A stretch of DNA of 64,000 nucleotides from Flavobacteriales bacterium. Its GTDB lineage: Bacteria > Bacteroidota > Bacteroidia > UBA10329. The translations under genes were made by a program, and so were the position numbers. The notes under the pieces are model-generated. The model searched no databases. It had not been told where the DNA came from and was given only the letters and a program-made list of their open reading frames with translations. Shown here one piece after another: positions 54,037 through 61,738 of the stretch. Location: NCBI GenBank assembly GCA_021741075.1, contig JAIOYO010000009.1:1-64000 (forward strand), written 5' to 3'. Each line of letters starts with the position of its first letter. The stretch's first letter is position 1.

Positions 54037-54298
54037 CCTTTAAAAGCGCTTTAAAAGCTTCCATAAATAATTCTAAAGCCTTTTAAGCGTGCGGTATAGC
54101 ATCAAAAACTTAATGTGAAGTGTATATGGTTGATAGTGAAGTGTCCCAACTGCACAGTGAAGTGTATGTAACTGACAGTGAAGTGTATCAAATGCGTGCT
54201 AAAAGATACCATTATGGAGCTAAATGCTCATTAAAACATGCTAAAAGCACTCTAAAAGCCTCTTTAAAAACCATTGTTTATCTCAATTTCTTGAAATA
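54037..54298. other. Repeat-rich intergenic stretch
   Basis: Between the terminator and the gene at 54299 the sequence holds no recognised gene. It contains an imperfect inverted pair CGCTTTAAAAGC (54047-54058) and GCCTTTTAAGCG (54078-54089), several TAAAAGC/CTAAAAG copies (54041, 54052, 54200, 54240, 54252), and the 21-bp-period array at 54115-54198. A 57-codon frame also spans the second half. Confidence 0.6.
54115..54198 (+). repeat. Four 21-bp direct repeats with GTGAAGTGT core
   Basis: GTGAAGTGT begins at 54115, 54136, 54157 and 54178, an exact 21-bp period, i.e. two helical turns. The 9-bp core is identical in all four; the remaining 12 bp are variable, with weak resemblance between neighbours (AACTGCACA, AACTGACA). 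The position, about 100-180 bp upstream of the 54299 gene, fits a protein-binding array. A heptad-coding reading (see 54126-54299) cannot be excluded. Confidence 0.8.
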
Positions 54299-54299
54299 A
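54126..54299 (+). CDS. Possible small protein with heptad repeat
   Basis: The ATG at 54126 opens a 57-codon frame ending TAA at 54297-54299, which overlaps the next ATG as TAATG. The translation begins MVDSEVSQLHSEVYVTDSEV, a heptad repeat SEVxxxx coded by the 21-bp repeats, then a basic tail (KRYHYGAKCSLKHAKSTLKA). The stop-start overlap with the next gene favours translation, but the identical DNA cores also fit a non-coding array. No homologue is known to me. Confidence 0.3.
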   Translation: MVDSEVSQLHSEVYVTDSEVYQMRAKRYHYGAKCSLKHAKSTLKASLKTIVYLNFLK

Positions 54300-54544
54300 T
54301 GAAAATTCTAAGTGCAAAAGAGGCCGAAGGTCTTGAGCCTTTGGGTAAAGGCCGGTATAATTGGTTGTATGCAGATTTAATGCTGCTTAAAGTGGGCGAA
54401 GCCGTAGAGATTCGGTATGACGATTGGAAAACGAAAACCTCTCCGTATGCAACCATTCGTAAGGTGGCAAAAAACCTGAACCGTAGGTTTAATTACGGCC
54501 GTCATCCCGATGGTAGCGGTTGGTTGGTGAAACGGGTGGGGTAG
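54299..54544 (+). CDS. Small unknown protein, widespread-looking Bacteroidota type
   Basis: An 81-residue protein with LEPLGKGRYNWLYADLMLLKVGEAVEIRYDDW, then KTSPYATIRKVAKNLNRRFNYG and RHPDGSGWLVKRV. The layout (a short beta segment, a helix with Arg/Lys, and a C-terminal strand) resembles small Bacteroidota proteins remembered with the ending HPDGSGWLVKR. It may bind DNA given its basic helix, but no family is established. It overlaps the small frame upstream by one base and ends 76 bp before the converging phosphoesterase gene. Confidence 0.65.
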   Translation: MKILSAKEAEGLEPLGKGRYNWLYADLMLLKVGEAVEIRYDDWKTKTSPYATIRKVAKNLNRRFNYGRHPDGSGWLVKRVG

Positions 54545-54620
54545 AGGGGGAGTGGCTCTAGACCCAATAAGTCAAGGTGCTCGAAGTTTTTTTAAGATTT
54601 ATTGAATGTTTTTCGTGCGG

Positions 54621-55298
54621 TCATTCCAACCGACAGAGTCTTTTAGCTCCAGTCTTTAGCGAGCCATAATAATAGTCGTTGAATCCTGCTTTGTCCATCA
54701 GTTCAAACACTTTTGTCATATCGTATTCCACGCGATGGAGGGTAATGGTTTCGTCTTCTACCACGGCAAATGCCGCCCGTGGGTCTAAATCTCTAGGCTG
54801 TCCTACCGATCCTGGATTGCAATATGTTTTTGGTCCGAAAGAATGCAATGATTGGATATGCGTGTGGCCAGACATGAAAATCGTTCCAGGTATTTTTGAG
54901 AAATACTCTTCATTCGGTTCTATCATGTATTCATCTATTGGGTCAGCCCAACCACCATGCACCATGTGAATAGAGCCTACAAATCGCTGGATGGATGATT
55001 GTCTCAGCCATTCGATATTCGAATCTTTTATCACTTTACGCTGATAAACAAGGCAGTCGTTTACACTCTGAGACCGCGGACAGAATCCACCGCTTGCCAT
55101 ATACCAATCGTGGTTGCCCATCAAGTTGGGAATATTTCTTTCAATCAATGCCTCACAGCATTCGTTTACCTGTGTGTAATATCCAACCACATCGCCCAAA
55201 CAGTATATTTCGCTAATGCCCATTCGGTCTAGCTCCGCCAGCACTGTTTTTAGTGCTTCGTAGTTTCCGTGTATATCCGATATGACCCCTATTTTCAT
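54621..55298 (-). CDS. Metallophosphoesterase (YfcE/MJ0936-like)
   Basis: A 225-residue calcineurin-like phosphoesterase with the complete metal set: KIGVISDIHGNYEAL (D-x-H), YCLGDVVGYYTQ (GDxx), NLMGNHDWY (GNHD), SIHMVHGGW and MSGHTHIQSL (GHTH). Such enzymes hydrolyse phosphodiesters or phosphomonoesters. It is the final gene of a minus-strand operon of sugar-modifying genes, overlapping the ATP-grasp gene by 4 bp, so a phosphorylated or nucleotide-linked glycan intermediate is a likely substrate (inference). Confidence 0.88.
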   Translation of the reverse strand: MKIGVISDIHGNYEALKTVLAELDRMGISEIYCLGDVVGYYTQVNECCEALIERNIPNLMGNHDWYMASGGFCPRSQSVNDCLVYQRKVIKDSNIEWLRQSSIQRFVGSIHMVHGGWADPIDEYMIEPNEEYFSKIPGTIFMSGHTHIQSLHSFGPKTYCNPGSVGQPRDLDPRAAFAVVEDETITLHRVEYDMTKVFELMDKAGFNDYYYGSLKTGAKRLCRLE

Positions 55299-56257
55299 TT
55301 GAAAAATATTTTATCCTCGATGTAGCGTACCGCACGGCCTTGTTTTATGGTAGGTTGAACAGGTAGTATGTTAAAAAGATGTTCTTCAACTGCCATTTTA
55401 GATTCATTGTAGCCAAATGCGGTTCGGATGGAAGTAGAGGATGAAATGCGCGGATTTATTTCCAATAGTTTAAAACCCTCAATCGTTTTTCGGAACTGGA
55501 AATTGGTTGGTCCTAATGGGCAGAAAATGGCACATAAAACACTCAATGCTTCGTGTATTTGTTTGGATTCAATCACCTCAGCCTTTTCGGTATAGCCATC
55601 TTTCGAAAGTTCTCTGCGAAGTGTCATGCAGGCATAATATCCGCCTTGACCATCGCAATATGCTGAAGTGGTATATTCTTGATCATCTGAGCCTACTACT
55701 GGCTGAACCATGAGTATAGAACCAATTTTGTCTTTATGTTGATCCCACGTTGCTTCGTCACTTACCCGGACTATGCCCTTCGATCCAAAACCTTCGCGTG
55801 GTTTCAAGAGCAATGGGAGTCCGTATGCTTGGCTCATTAAGCTGAAATCGGAAGATAGGGAAGTAGGAATAGCATACAGCGCACCTTTCTTAATCAGGCG
55901 GTTGTAAAACAGCCATTTATCCTTGCATAGACCTACCAATTCAGGATTGTTGAGAAGAACCTTTGTTCCTGCAGAGGAAATAGCATCCCGGTTCTGAGAC
56001 CAGTGGTGGAGGTCTGCGTCAATTCCGGGAATGATCATATCTATCTGGTGTCTCTCAATCACCTCAAGAAGCCAATCCAGATAGTGTGGTGCACTGGTAA
56101 CTGGCGCTTTTTCAAAAATGTCGCAAAAACCTTGTGCTACAGAATCTTCATAGATGGTAGTGCCTATTAATCGCAGGTTCAACTCTGCACTTTTCAAGGC
56201 CTTTAATGCACCATATCCTACAATGCCGCTGGCTCCAGAAACAAGGATTGTTTTCAT
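55295..56257 (-). CDS. ATP-grasp enzyme (CarB/PylC-like)
   Basis: A 320-residue protein with an N-terminal Rossmann-like MKTILVSGASGIVGYGALKAL, the ATP-grasp loop LPLLLKPREGFGSKGIVRV, IGSILMVQPVVGSDDQEYTTS and the metal/ATP-binding KLLEINPRISSST. ATP-grasp enzymes join a carboxylate to an amine or thiol through an acyl-phosphate. No partner domain is fused. Placement between an epimerase and a phosphoesterase suggests ligation of an amino acid or other carboxylate to the 4-amino or 3-amino sugar made by neighbours (inference). Confidence 0.82.
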   Translation of the reverse strand: MKTILVSGASGIVGYGALKALKSAELNLRLIGTTIYEDSVAQGFCDIFEKAPVTSAPHYLDWLLEVIERHQIDMIIPGIDADLHHWSQNRDAISSAGTKVLLNNPELVGLCKDKWLFYNRLIKKGALYAIPTSLSSDFSLMSQAYGLPLLLKPREGFGSKGIVRVSDEATWDQHKDKIGSILMVQPVVGSDDQEYTTSAYCDGQGGYYACMTLRRELSKDGYTEKAEVIESKQIHEALSVLCAIFCPLGPTNFQFRKTIEGFKLLEINPRISSSTSIRTAFGYNESKMAVEEHLFNILPVQPTIKQGRAVRYIEDKIFFK

Positions 56258-57096
56258 GCTGAACGGTTTGAGGCAATTCTCCGCATACCCTCTTTTAATG
56301 ATATGCTTGGAAAGAAATCAATAAGTTGATAGAGTGTATCATCGAATGCAAAAACATTGTCTGGAATATCTGGTTTTTCAGGGTCGAAAACGACTTTGCT
56401 CGAACTCTGAAATGCTTCAATGGCCTCGTTGCTCAGCTCTTTAAATGAACAGTCAGTTGGATGAGTCACCGAATACGTTCCGCTGATTTTCTTTTCAATC
56501 ACTCTTGTAATAACCTGTACTAAATCGTCAACATGAAGAAAGTTTCGTTGAGGGTCAGAAGACCCTTGAATGGTAATATCTGAATTGCTCTGCACGCGAT
56601 CAATAACGTGATAGAGAAATGGCTGACGACTCCGAAAATTCTCTGTCTCTCCATACAATTGAGACGGCTGGAGAATAGTGAGTTTAGTGTTGGATGTGTC
56701 ACACATGAGTCGAGCCATTTCCTCCGCGTGTCTTTTTGATAAGGCATACGCAGACCAATAAGGAGAATTGTGAGTGAGAAGTGCTGATACGGAAGAAACA
56801 TAGACAAAGTGGTTTACGCCTGCTTCAATGGCTTTTTGCAGAAGAATAGTGGTTCCTACCACATTTACTTTTTCAGCTTCTACCATTTGATAAGGCAGCT
56901 TGCCTCCATAGGATGCTGCCAAATGCACCACCACATCAATAGCAGGTGGTAGAACTGTTAGCTTGCTCAGGTCAGATAAATCAAGGTCTAAGTCGCTTCC
57001 GTTTCTAGAGGAACGGATAATTTCATGATCTCTTTCAAGATTTACTACAAGTAGTTTTCCAACTGCCGACCCTGCGCCTACAACAAGGATTTTCAT
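56254..57096 (-). CDS. NAD-dependent epimerase/dehydratase (extended SDR)
   Basis: The protein (280 residues) starts MKILVVGAGSAVGKLLVVNL, a glycine-rich nucleotide-binding motif, and has VVHLAASYGG, YVSSVSAL and the SDR catalytic pair in YWSAYALSKRHAEEMARL (YxxxK). The C-terminal half is substrate-specific and not assigned. Typical substrates are nucleotide-sugars. Overlaps both neighbours by 4 bp. Confidence 0.85.
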   Translation of the reverse strand: MKILVVGAGSAVGKLLVVNLERDHEIIRSSRNGSDLDLDLSDLSKLTVLPPAIDVVVHLAASYGGKLPYQMVEAEKVNVVGTTILLQKAIEAGVNHFVYVSSVSALLTHNSPYWSAYALSKRHAEEMARLMCDTSNTKLTILQPSQLYGETENFRSRQPFLYHVIDRVQSNSDITIQGSSDPQRNFLHVDDLVQVITRVIEKKISGTYSVTHPTDCSFKELSNEAIEAFQSSSKVVFDPEKPDIPDNVFAFDDTLYQLIDFFPSISLKEGMRRIASNRSA

Positions 57097-57821
57097 TTCT
57101 GCTCATTTTTTATTTCTGCCATTATTCCGCAGCTCAGCTCTGGATAATCAATTCCTAATACACAGAGAGCATCTATCAGCTTTTTGTCAAGATTAAGGGA
57201 GTTCAATTGGCTGGTGGTCAAGGGTTTTAGGTAAATCCCTTCCATTCCTACTACGCTGAATCCTGAATCGTGAATGTCTTTTTTCAATGATTCTACCGTA
57301 TAGTAGCGCTGATGGCCTAAAAGCGCATCATGTGCAGATAGCGAACACATATCGGGTAGCATGCCAGCAATATTTCCAAGTCGCCTGTTCATTGATGCTG
57401 CATTAGGAACAGCAATAAACATTCGACCCGATGGGGTCAGAAAGTTCCGGAACCTTTCCAAAATTTGGATGGGATTATCCACATGTTCTAATATGAACCC
57501 CATAACGATGAGGTCAAATTTTTCTTCCGAATCAAATTCTTCGAAATAGGTCTCAATAATCTGAGCCTTACACTCGGGATATCGCTGATTAAAGTTTTCA
57601 ATAACGGCTGGCGACCCATCTAACACCACATGACGTTGAAAATGAGCCGAAAATATATTTGTGGAATAGCCATGTCCCACACCCAATTCCAGTATTGAGC
57701 AAGAAGGGGCTGTTTGATTGATGATTCGTTGCGGATACCAGTTCAATAAGATTGAATTGTCGATGTCGTATAGATTTCCTCCTTGGTATGCACCCACATG
57801 CTCGTTTAGGTCAGTTGCCAT
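57093..57821 (-). CDS. Class I SAM-dependent methyltransferase
   Basis: A 242-residue methyltransferase with SCSILELGVGHGYSTNIFSA (motif I), HVVLDGSPAVIENF, FDLIVMGFILEHVDNPIQIL and FIAVPNAASMNRRLGN. The last stretch is typical of UbiG/Methyltransf_23-type enzymes acting on sugars or lipids. The start at 57821 overlaps the WbqC gene by 11 bp. It could O- or N-methylate the sugar made by this operon. Confidence 0.82.
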   Translation of the reverse strand: MATDLNEHVGAYQGGNLYDIDNSILLNWYPQRIINQTAPSCSILELGVGHGYSTNIFSAHFQRHVVLDGSPAVIENFNQRYPECKAQIIETYFEEFDSEEKFDLIVMGFILEHVDNPIQILERFRNFLTPSGRMFIAVPNAASMNRRLGNIAGMLPDMCSLSAHDALLGHQRYYTVESLKKDIHDSGFSVVGMEGIYLKPLTTSQLNSLNLDKKLIDALCVLGIDYPELSCGIMAEIKNEQK

Positions 57822-58521
57822 TTTGCTGTAATGTATAATTGTTCAACATGGATTTGATTTCTGTCTTGGAATTAAACATGAGAACATCAATGATGGACAG
57901 ATTCTCAATAAACGTATTTTTCTGCTGGGCATAGCTTACCTGCCCTGTATAAATGAATTGTAGATCAACTCTCGAATCTTTAAATAGCTGCTTGTTGTAA
58001 AGGCCCACTCCACCACTGGGATTGATGTATGTAGCTGCGCCTTCTTTTAAGCAAATATCCAATATACGGTCGGGTCCTTTTAGCTGTTCATTGCCATAAT
58101 TGGATGATGTTGCTACAATCTCGGTGTCTATCTCAAGGTAATCTGCAACTGCTTCAATACTATGGAGCGCATAGGCAGCAATAGTAGGGCAGCTCTTTAA
58201 GATACACCTTTCAACAACAGGGAAAGTTTCCTTAAAGTAAGGAGCATTCCTGTAGGCATGTTCGATTGTGAGTATCAACTTTTCTCTCCACTTTGGAGAT
58301 GGGTCGATAAGCGTATTGGCGATGGTTATGTTCTGGCTGGCCTTCAAAACCGGAATAGTGAAGGTATGGTCAGCATTATTCAGAAGTATTCTATTTCGGT
58401 TTACCCAACCTCGCTTGATGAAGTTTACATCATCATAGATTACAAACTTATCCACTGCATTAATCAGCTGAAAATACCCGATGTACGGGAAGAAGTAAGG
58501 CTGCATAATAGCCAGTTTCAT
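57811..58521 (-). CDS. WbqC family protein
   Basis: A 236-residue protein with MKLAIMQPYFFPYIGYFQLI, FVIYDDVNFIKRGWVNRNRIL and a C-terminal AATYINPSGGVGLYNKQLFK, the recognisable WbqC signatures. WbqC occurs in O-antigen clusters with 3- or 4-amino-dideoxy sugars and is thought to modify an amino group, but no reaction is firmly proven to my knowledge. The gene overlaps its upstream neighbour by 4 bp and its downstream one by 11 bp. Confidence 0.9.
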   Translation of the reverse strand: MKLAIMQPYFFPYIGYFQLINAVDKFVIYDDVNFIKRGWVNRNRILLNNADHTFTIPVLKASQNITIANTLIDPSPKWREKLILTIEHAYRNAPYFKETFPVVERCILKSCPTIAAYALHSIEAVADYLEIDTEIVATSSNYGNEQLKGPDRILDICLKEGAATYINPSGGVGLYNKQLFKDSRVDLQFIYTGQVSYAQQKNTFIENLSIIDVLMFNSKTEIKSMLNNYTLQQNGN

Positions 58522-59261
58522 GCGTCTTTCTTTACACGTTTCACTTCTACCGATACATAGATTCTATCGCCCGTTTTCTCATCTATGTAATACGCGTTTT
58601 GATAGGGGGCGTGGGTTAGGGCGCGCAATCGGTTAATGAGGTCGCCTGTTTTTACGGTTTCCTCTAAATCCAATTCTTGAAAAGCGTAATAGTCTTTCTT
58701 GTAATTGAGGTTTCCTTTCTCTTTAGGTGAAAACGTGGTGTACTTACCTGTAAGCATGGGCATAAACCATTCATCTAGCAAATCGTATTCTGCCTGTATT
58801 ATTTTAGGATACACCGTTCCAGAAGTGTCTTCTGGTAGAATTTCTATCTGCTTTTGGGCAATAATGGGCCCGTTGTCAATCTTCTCGTCAATTTCATGAA
58901 TGGTGGCGCCAGCAGGCAGGCCATTGGCAATGCTAAATACACCCGGATACCATCCTTTATTATACGGATTAAACCCCGGGTGAATGTTTACGCAGCGGAT
59001 GGCGTTAACGATTTCTGCCGGAAAAAGCTGTCGGCAATGGTAAGAGATGATTAAATCGAAAGATTGCAGTATTAACGGCACATTTTGCTTTACGTGCAGG
59101 GCCGTTACGGGTGGGTTTTGTGCGGCAAGTTCGGTTTCTCCGCCAGGCGAGCAATGCACCGTAAGCGTGGCAAAGGCCTCGCAGTGGTGCTGGGCAAACA
59201 GCTCGCGAAAATGGTCTATCTGAAATCCAATATCTGAAATGAGTAATATCCGTGTCTTCAT
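58518..59261 (-). CDS. Sugar N-formyltransferase (VioF-like)
   Basis: A 247-residue formyltransferase with CVNIHPGFNPYNKGWYPGVFSI and GATIHEIDEKIDNGPIIAQ (split for length): the Asn-His-Asp catalytic trio of the fold is visible as N and H in NIHPG and D in KIDNG. NPYNKGWYPxVFSI matches enzymes using N10-formyl-tetrahydrofolate to formylate dTDP-4-amino-4,6-dideoxyglucose, such as VioF, not methionyl-tRNA formyltransferase. Six bases downstream of the VioA-like aminotransferase gene, which fits consecutive steps. The exact sugar is inferred. Confidence 0.85.
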   Translation of the reverse strand: MKTRILLISDIGFQIDHFRELFAQHHCEAFATLTVHCSPGGETELAAQNPPVTALHVKQNVPLILQSFDLIISYHCRQLFPAEIVNAIRCVNIHPGFNPYNKGWYPGVFSIANGLPAGATIHEIDEKIDNGPIIAQKQIEILPEDTSGTVYPKIIQAEYDLLDEWFMPMLTGKYTTFSPKEKGNLNYKKDYYAFQELDLEETVKTGDLINRLRALTHAPYQNAYYIDEKTGDRIYVSVEVKRVKKDA

Positions 59262-59267
59262 ATATTA

Positions 59268-60362
59268 TTATGAGGTAAGCGCGGTGCGAATGATGGCGGC
59301 AACTTCCGATACTTCTGCTTCAGAAATTTCGGCCGATAAGGGCAAGCAAAGAATGCGCGAAGAAATGCTTCGAGATATAGGAACTTCATAATGCCCAACG
59401 TAAGGCAACGTTTCTAGCGAAGGGAAGAAATAGCGTCTCGGAAAAATAGAAGCTGCATTTAAACTCGCTACCGCTTTGGTTAGCACTTCTTCTGTGTTAA
59501 ACAGCACCGGATAGTAAGCGTAATTGTGTTTGCAAGCTATGCCAGCCTTTACCACGCGCATGTTAGGAAGGTTGCTCAAAAGCGCATCGTACTGTTGTGT
59601 GGCTTGCTGGCGGTGTGCAATAATGGTTTGCATGTGCGGAAGCACACAAAGCCCTAATGCGGCATGAACTTCAGATACCTTGGCGTTAATACCAATTCCT
59701 TGGAAAGCCTCTGGCCCGTTGTGCCCAAAGTTGCGCATGTAGCCAATCTTATGTGCTACATCGGCATGAGGCGTTACAATAGCGCCACCCTCGCCACTGT
59801 GAAAAATTTTAGTGGCATGAAAACTAAGGGTTGAAGCATCTCCGTATGCCAATACAGACTTGCTGTTTACCGTTACATCAAACGCGTGGGCAGCATCGTA
59901 AATAACCTTTAAGTTGTGCTTGGCTGCAATCTTTTCAATGGCTACTACATCGCACGGAAAACCATATACATGCGTGGCCAATATGGCCGATGTGCTTGGG
60001 GTAATGGAGGCTTCAATCTTGGCGGGGTCAATACATAAATCGTCTTCCTTAATATCTACAAAAACAGGGTTTAGCCCTTCCCATGCCAACGATGATACGG
60101 TGGCTACATACGAAAACGGAGTGGTTATCACATCTCCTGTTAATTCAAGTGCTTTAAAAGCCACTTGCAATGCCAACGTACCATTTGAAACGGCAAAAAG
60201 ATGTTTTACGGCCAAGTGGTCTTGTAGCTTCTTTTCTAATTCTACCAGATTGGTGCCTTGGTTGGTTAGTTGGCCCGATTCCCAAATGGCTTTGATGCGC
60301 TCGGTATATTCCTCAACAGGAGGAAGAAATGATTTGGTAACGTAGAGTGGGTTTTTGCTCAT
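59268..60362 (-). CDS. DegT/DnrJ sugar aminotransferase, VioA-like
   Basis: A PLP enzyme (364 residues) of the DegT/DnrJ/EryC1 family. LYVTKSFLPPVEEYTERI resembles dTDP-4-amino-4,6-dideoxyglucose aminotransferases (VioA/DesI type). FAVSNGTLALQVAFKAL holds the phosphate-binding site and SFHATKIFHSGEGGAIV the Schiff-base Lys. The gene is next to the formyltransferase, completing a Qui4NFo-type two-step module. The 4,6-dehydratase is not in the window. Substrate assignment is by analogy. Confidence 0.85.
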   Translation of the reverse strand: MSKNPLYVTKSFLPPVEEYTERIKAIWESGQLTNQGTNLVELEKKLQDHLAVKHLFAVSNGTLALQVAFKALELTGDVITTPFSYVATVSSLAWEGLNPVFVDIKEDDLCIDPAKIEASITPSTSAILATHVYGFPCDVVAIEKIAAKHNLKVIYDAAHAFDVTVNSKSVLAYGDASTLSFHATKIFHSGEGGAIVTPHADVAHKIGYMRNFGHNGPEAFQGIGINAKVSEVHAALGLCVLPHMQTIIAHRQQATQQYDALLSNLPNMRVVKAGIACKHNYAYYPVLFNTEEVLTKAVASLNAASIFPRRYFFPSLETLPYVGHYEVPISRSISSRILCLPLSAEISEAEVSEVAAIIRTALTS

Positions 60363-60431
60363 GCTATGGTTGACTTCCGTAAACGAACGGATGTGGCTAA
60401 GTTAGTAGTAAAAAGTATTTTGATGTGGCGC

Positions 60432-61535
60432 TCATTCAAACGCATTCAAAGCAGCAATAATCTTAAGCTGATTTGAATCGGATAACCCAGGGTAAATTGG
60501 CAGACTAAGCACTTCGTTGTGAATTTTTTCTGTAATCGGAAATTGCAAGTGATTGAGCTCTGCAAATGCCGCCTGTTTGTGCGGTGGAATAGGATAGTGA
60601 ATAAGTGTTTCTATGCCTTTTTGGTGCAGGTATAATTTTAACCTGTCTCGTTGCTCACAGCGTATGACGTAAAGATGCCATACATGCGAAAGTGCATTTG
60701 CAGGATGGTTGGGAGTATGGATTAACGGGTTGACGATGTCTTTTTTATAGCGTTCTGCCATTGCTCTGCGCAATCCATTATCTGCCTCTAAGCTTTTGAG
60801 TTTTATAGAAAGAAATGCAGCTTGCAACTCGTCTAATCTACTGTTTACACCTTTTTGGGTGTGCACGTATTTTACCTCAGAGCCGTAATTGCGGTAGTTT
60901 CTAACAATGCTGTTTAGTTCGGCATCAGAAGTAGTAATGGCTCCGGCATCGCCCAGCGCACCTAGGTTTTTTCCGGGATAAAAACTGAAAGCAGCAGCAT
61001 CACTCCACGCACCAGCCTTCTTTCCGTCAATGAGTGCTCCATGCGCTTGAGCTGCATCTTCGAAAAGAAGCAGATGGTGCTGTTCTGCAAGAGCTTTCAA
61101 TTCGTTCATAGGAGCCATTTGACCGTAGAGATGTACCGCCATAATGGCCTTGGTGTTGGCAGAGATGGCCTCCTTCACCTTTGTAGGACACAGGTTAAAG
61201 GTGTCTTGGTTTGGCTCTACCAAAACCGGAACAAGCCCAGCCTTCGAAATAGCCAAAATGGTTGCAATAAATGTGTTGGCAGGAACAATAATGCCATCTC
61301 CAGTCTGTAGTTTTCCGAGTGTCTTGTACCCTTCTAGTAGAATTGTGAGGGCATCTAATCCGCTGCCAACTCCAATGCAGTGGTCAGAATTGCAAAATTC
61401 AGCAAAGGCGTTTTCAAAACTCGAAACCTGATTTCCTAATATGTATTGACCGTTGGATAGAACCAAGTCGGCAGCCTTCTTAAACTCGTCAGACAATCGA
61501 AGATTGAGATTTTTAAGGTCAAGAAATGGAATCAT
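60432..61535 (-). CDS. DegT/DnrJ sugar aminotransferase, FdtB/QdtB-like
   Basis: A 367-residue PLP enzyme with MIPFLDLKNLNLRL, CIGVGSGLDALTILL, ALFEDAAQAHGALIDGKKAG-type centre, the Lys in SFYPGKNLGALGDAGAI and a C-terminal HKQAAFAEL. The opening and the FYPGKNLGA motif match aminotransferases for dTDP-3-amino-3,6-dideoxyhexoses (FdtB, QdtB). It is clearly distinct from its downstream neighbour (69 bp away). The ketoisomerase needed for a 3-amino sugar (FdtA/QdtA) is not in the window. Confidence 0.85.
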   Translation of the reverse strand: MIPFLDLKNLNLRLSDEFKKAADLVLSNGQYILGNQVSSFENAFAEFCNSDHCIGVGSGLDALTILLEGYKTLGKLQTGDGIIVPANTFIATILAISKAGLVPVLVEPNQDTFNLCPTKVKEAISANTKAIMAVHLYGQMAPMNELKALAEQHHLLLFEDAAQAHGALIDGKKAGAWSDAAAFSFYPGKNLGALGDAGAITTSDAELNSIVRNYRNYGSEVKYVHTQKGVNSRLDELQAAFLSIKLKSLEADNGLRRAMAERYKKDIVNPLIHTPNHPANALSHVWHLYVIRCEQRDRLKLYLHQKGIETLIHYPIPPHKQAAFAELNHLQFPITEKIHNEVLSLPIYPGLSDSNQLKIIAALNAFE

Positions 61536-61738
61536 GCCAGCTCCAGTTTAAGTTCAATAATGGTCATAATGCACGCAGTACTTGCTTCAATAGTACGTAA
61601 GAATGATGTGCTAACGTGAAGTGCAATTGTGCTCATTCAGTAGAAATTCAGGCTTTTGTACTGGTGGCTAAATTAATCACCCAAAAATGATGGCACGTTC
61701 ACACAGACACACAACGGAGTGTAGGCCAAAAGACGCGG

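Noticed and set aside
54115..54198. CRISPR-like array
   Set aside because: The repeat core is 9 bp and the period 21 bp, far shorter than CRISPR repeat-spacer units, and no cas gene is present.
52893..54544. Toxin-antitoxin or small defence module
   Set aside because: No toxin or antitoxin motif could be identified, the genes are on different strands, and one has its own terminator.
58518..59261. Methionyl-tRNA formyltransferase (fmt)
   Set aside because: The protein lacks the C-terminal tRNA-binding domain, is only 247 residues, and carries the NPYNKGWYPxVFSI pattern of sugar formyltransferases.
61536..61738. Additional gene or promoter in the gap between the aminotransferase and the Wzt-linked gene
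   Set aside because: The 203-bp gap holds only short unsupported frames and no paired -33/-7 boxes; nothing could be assigned.
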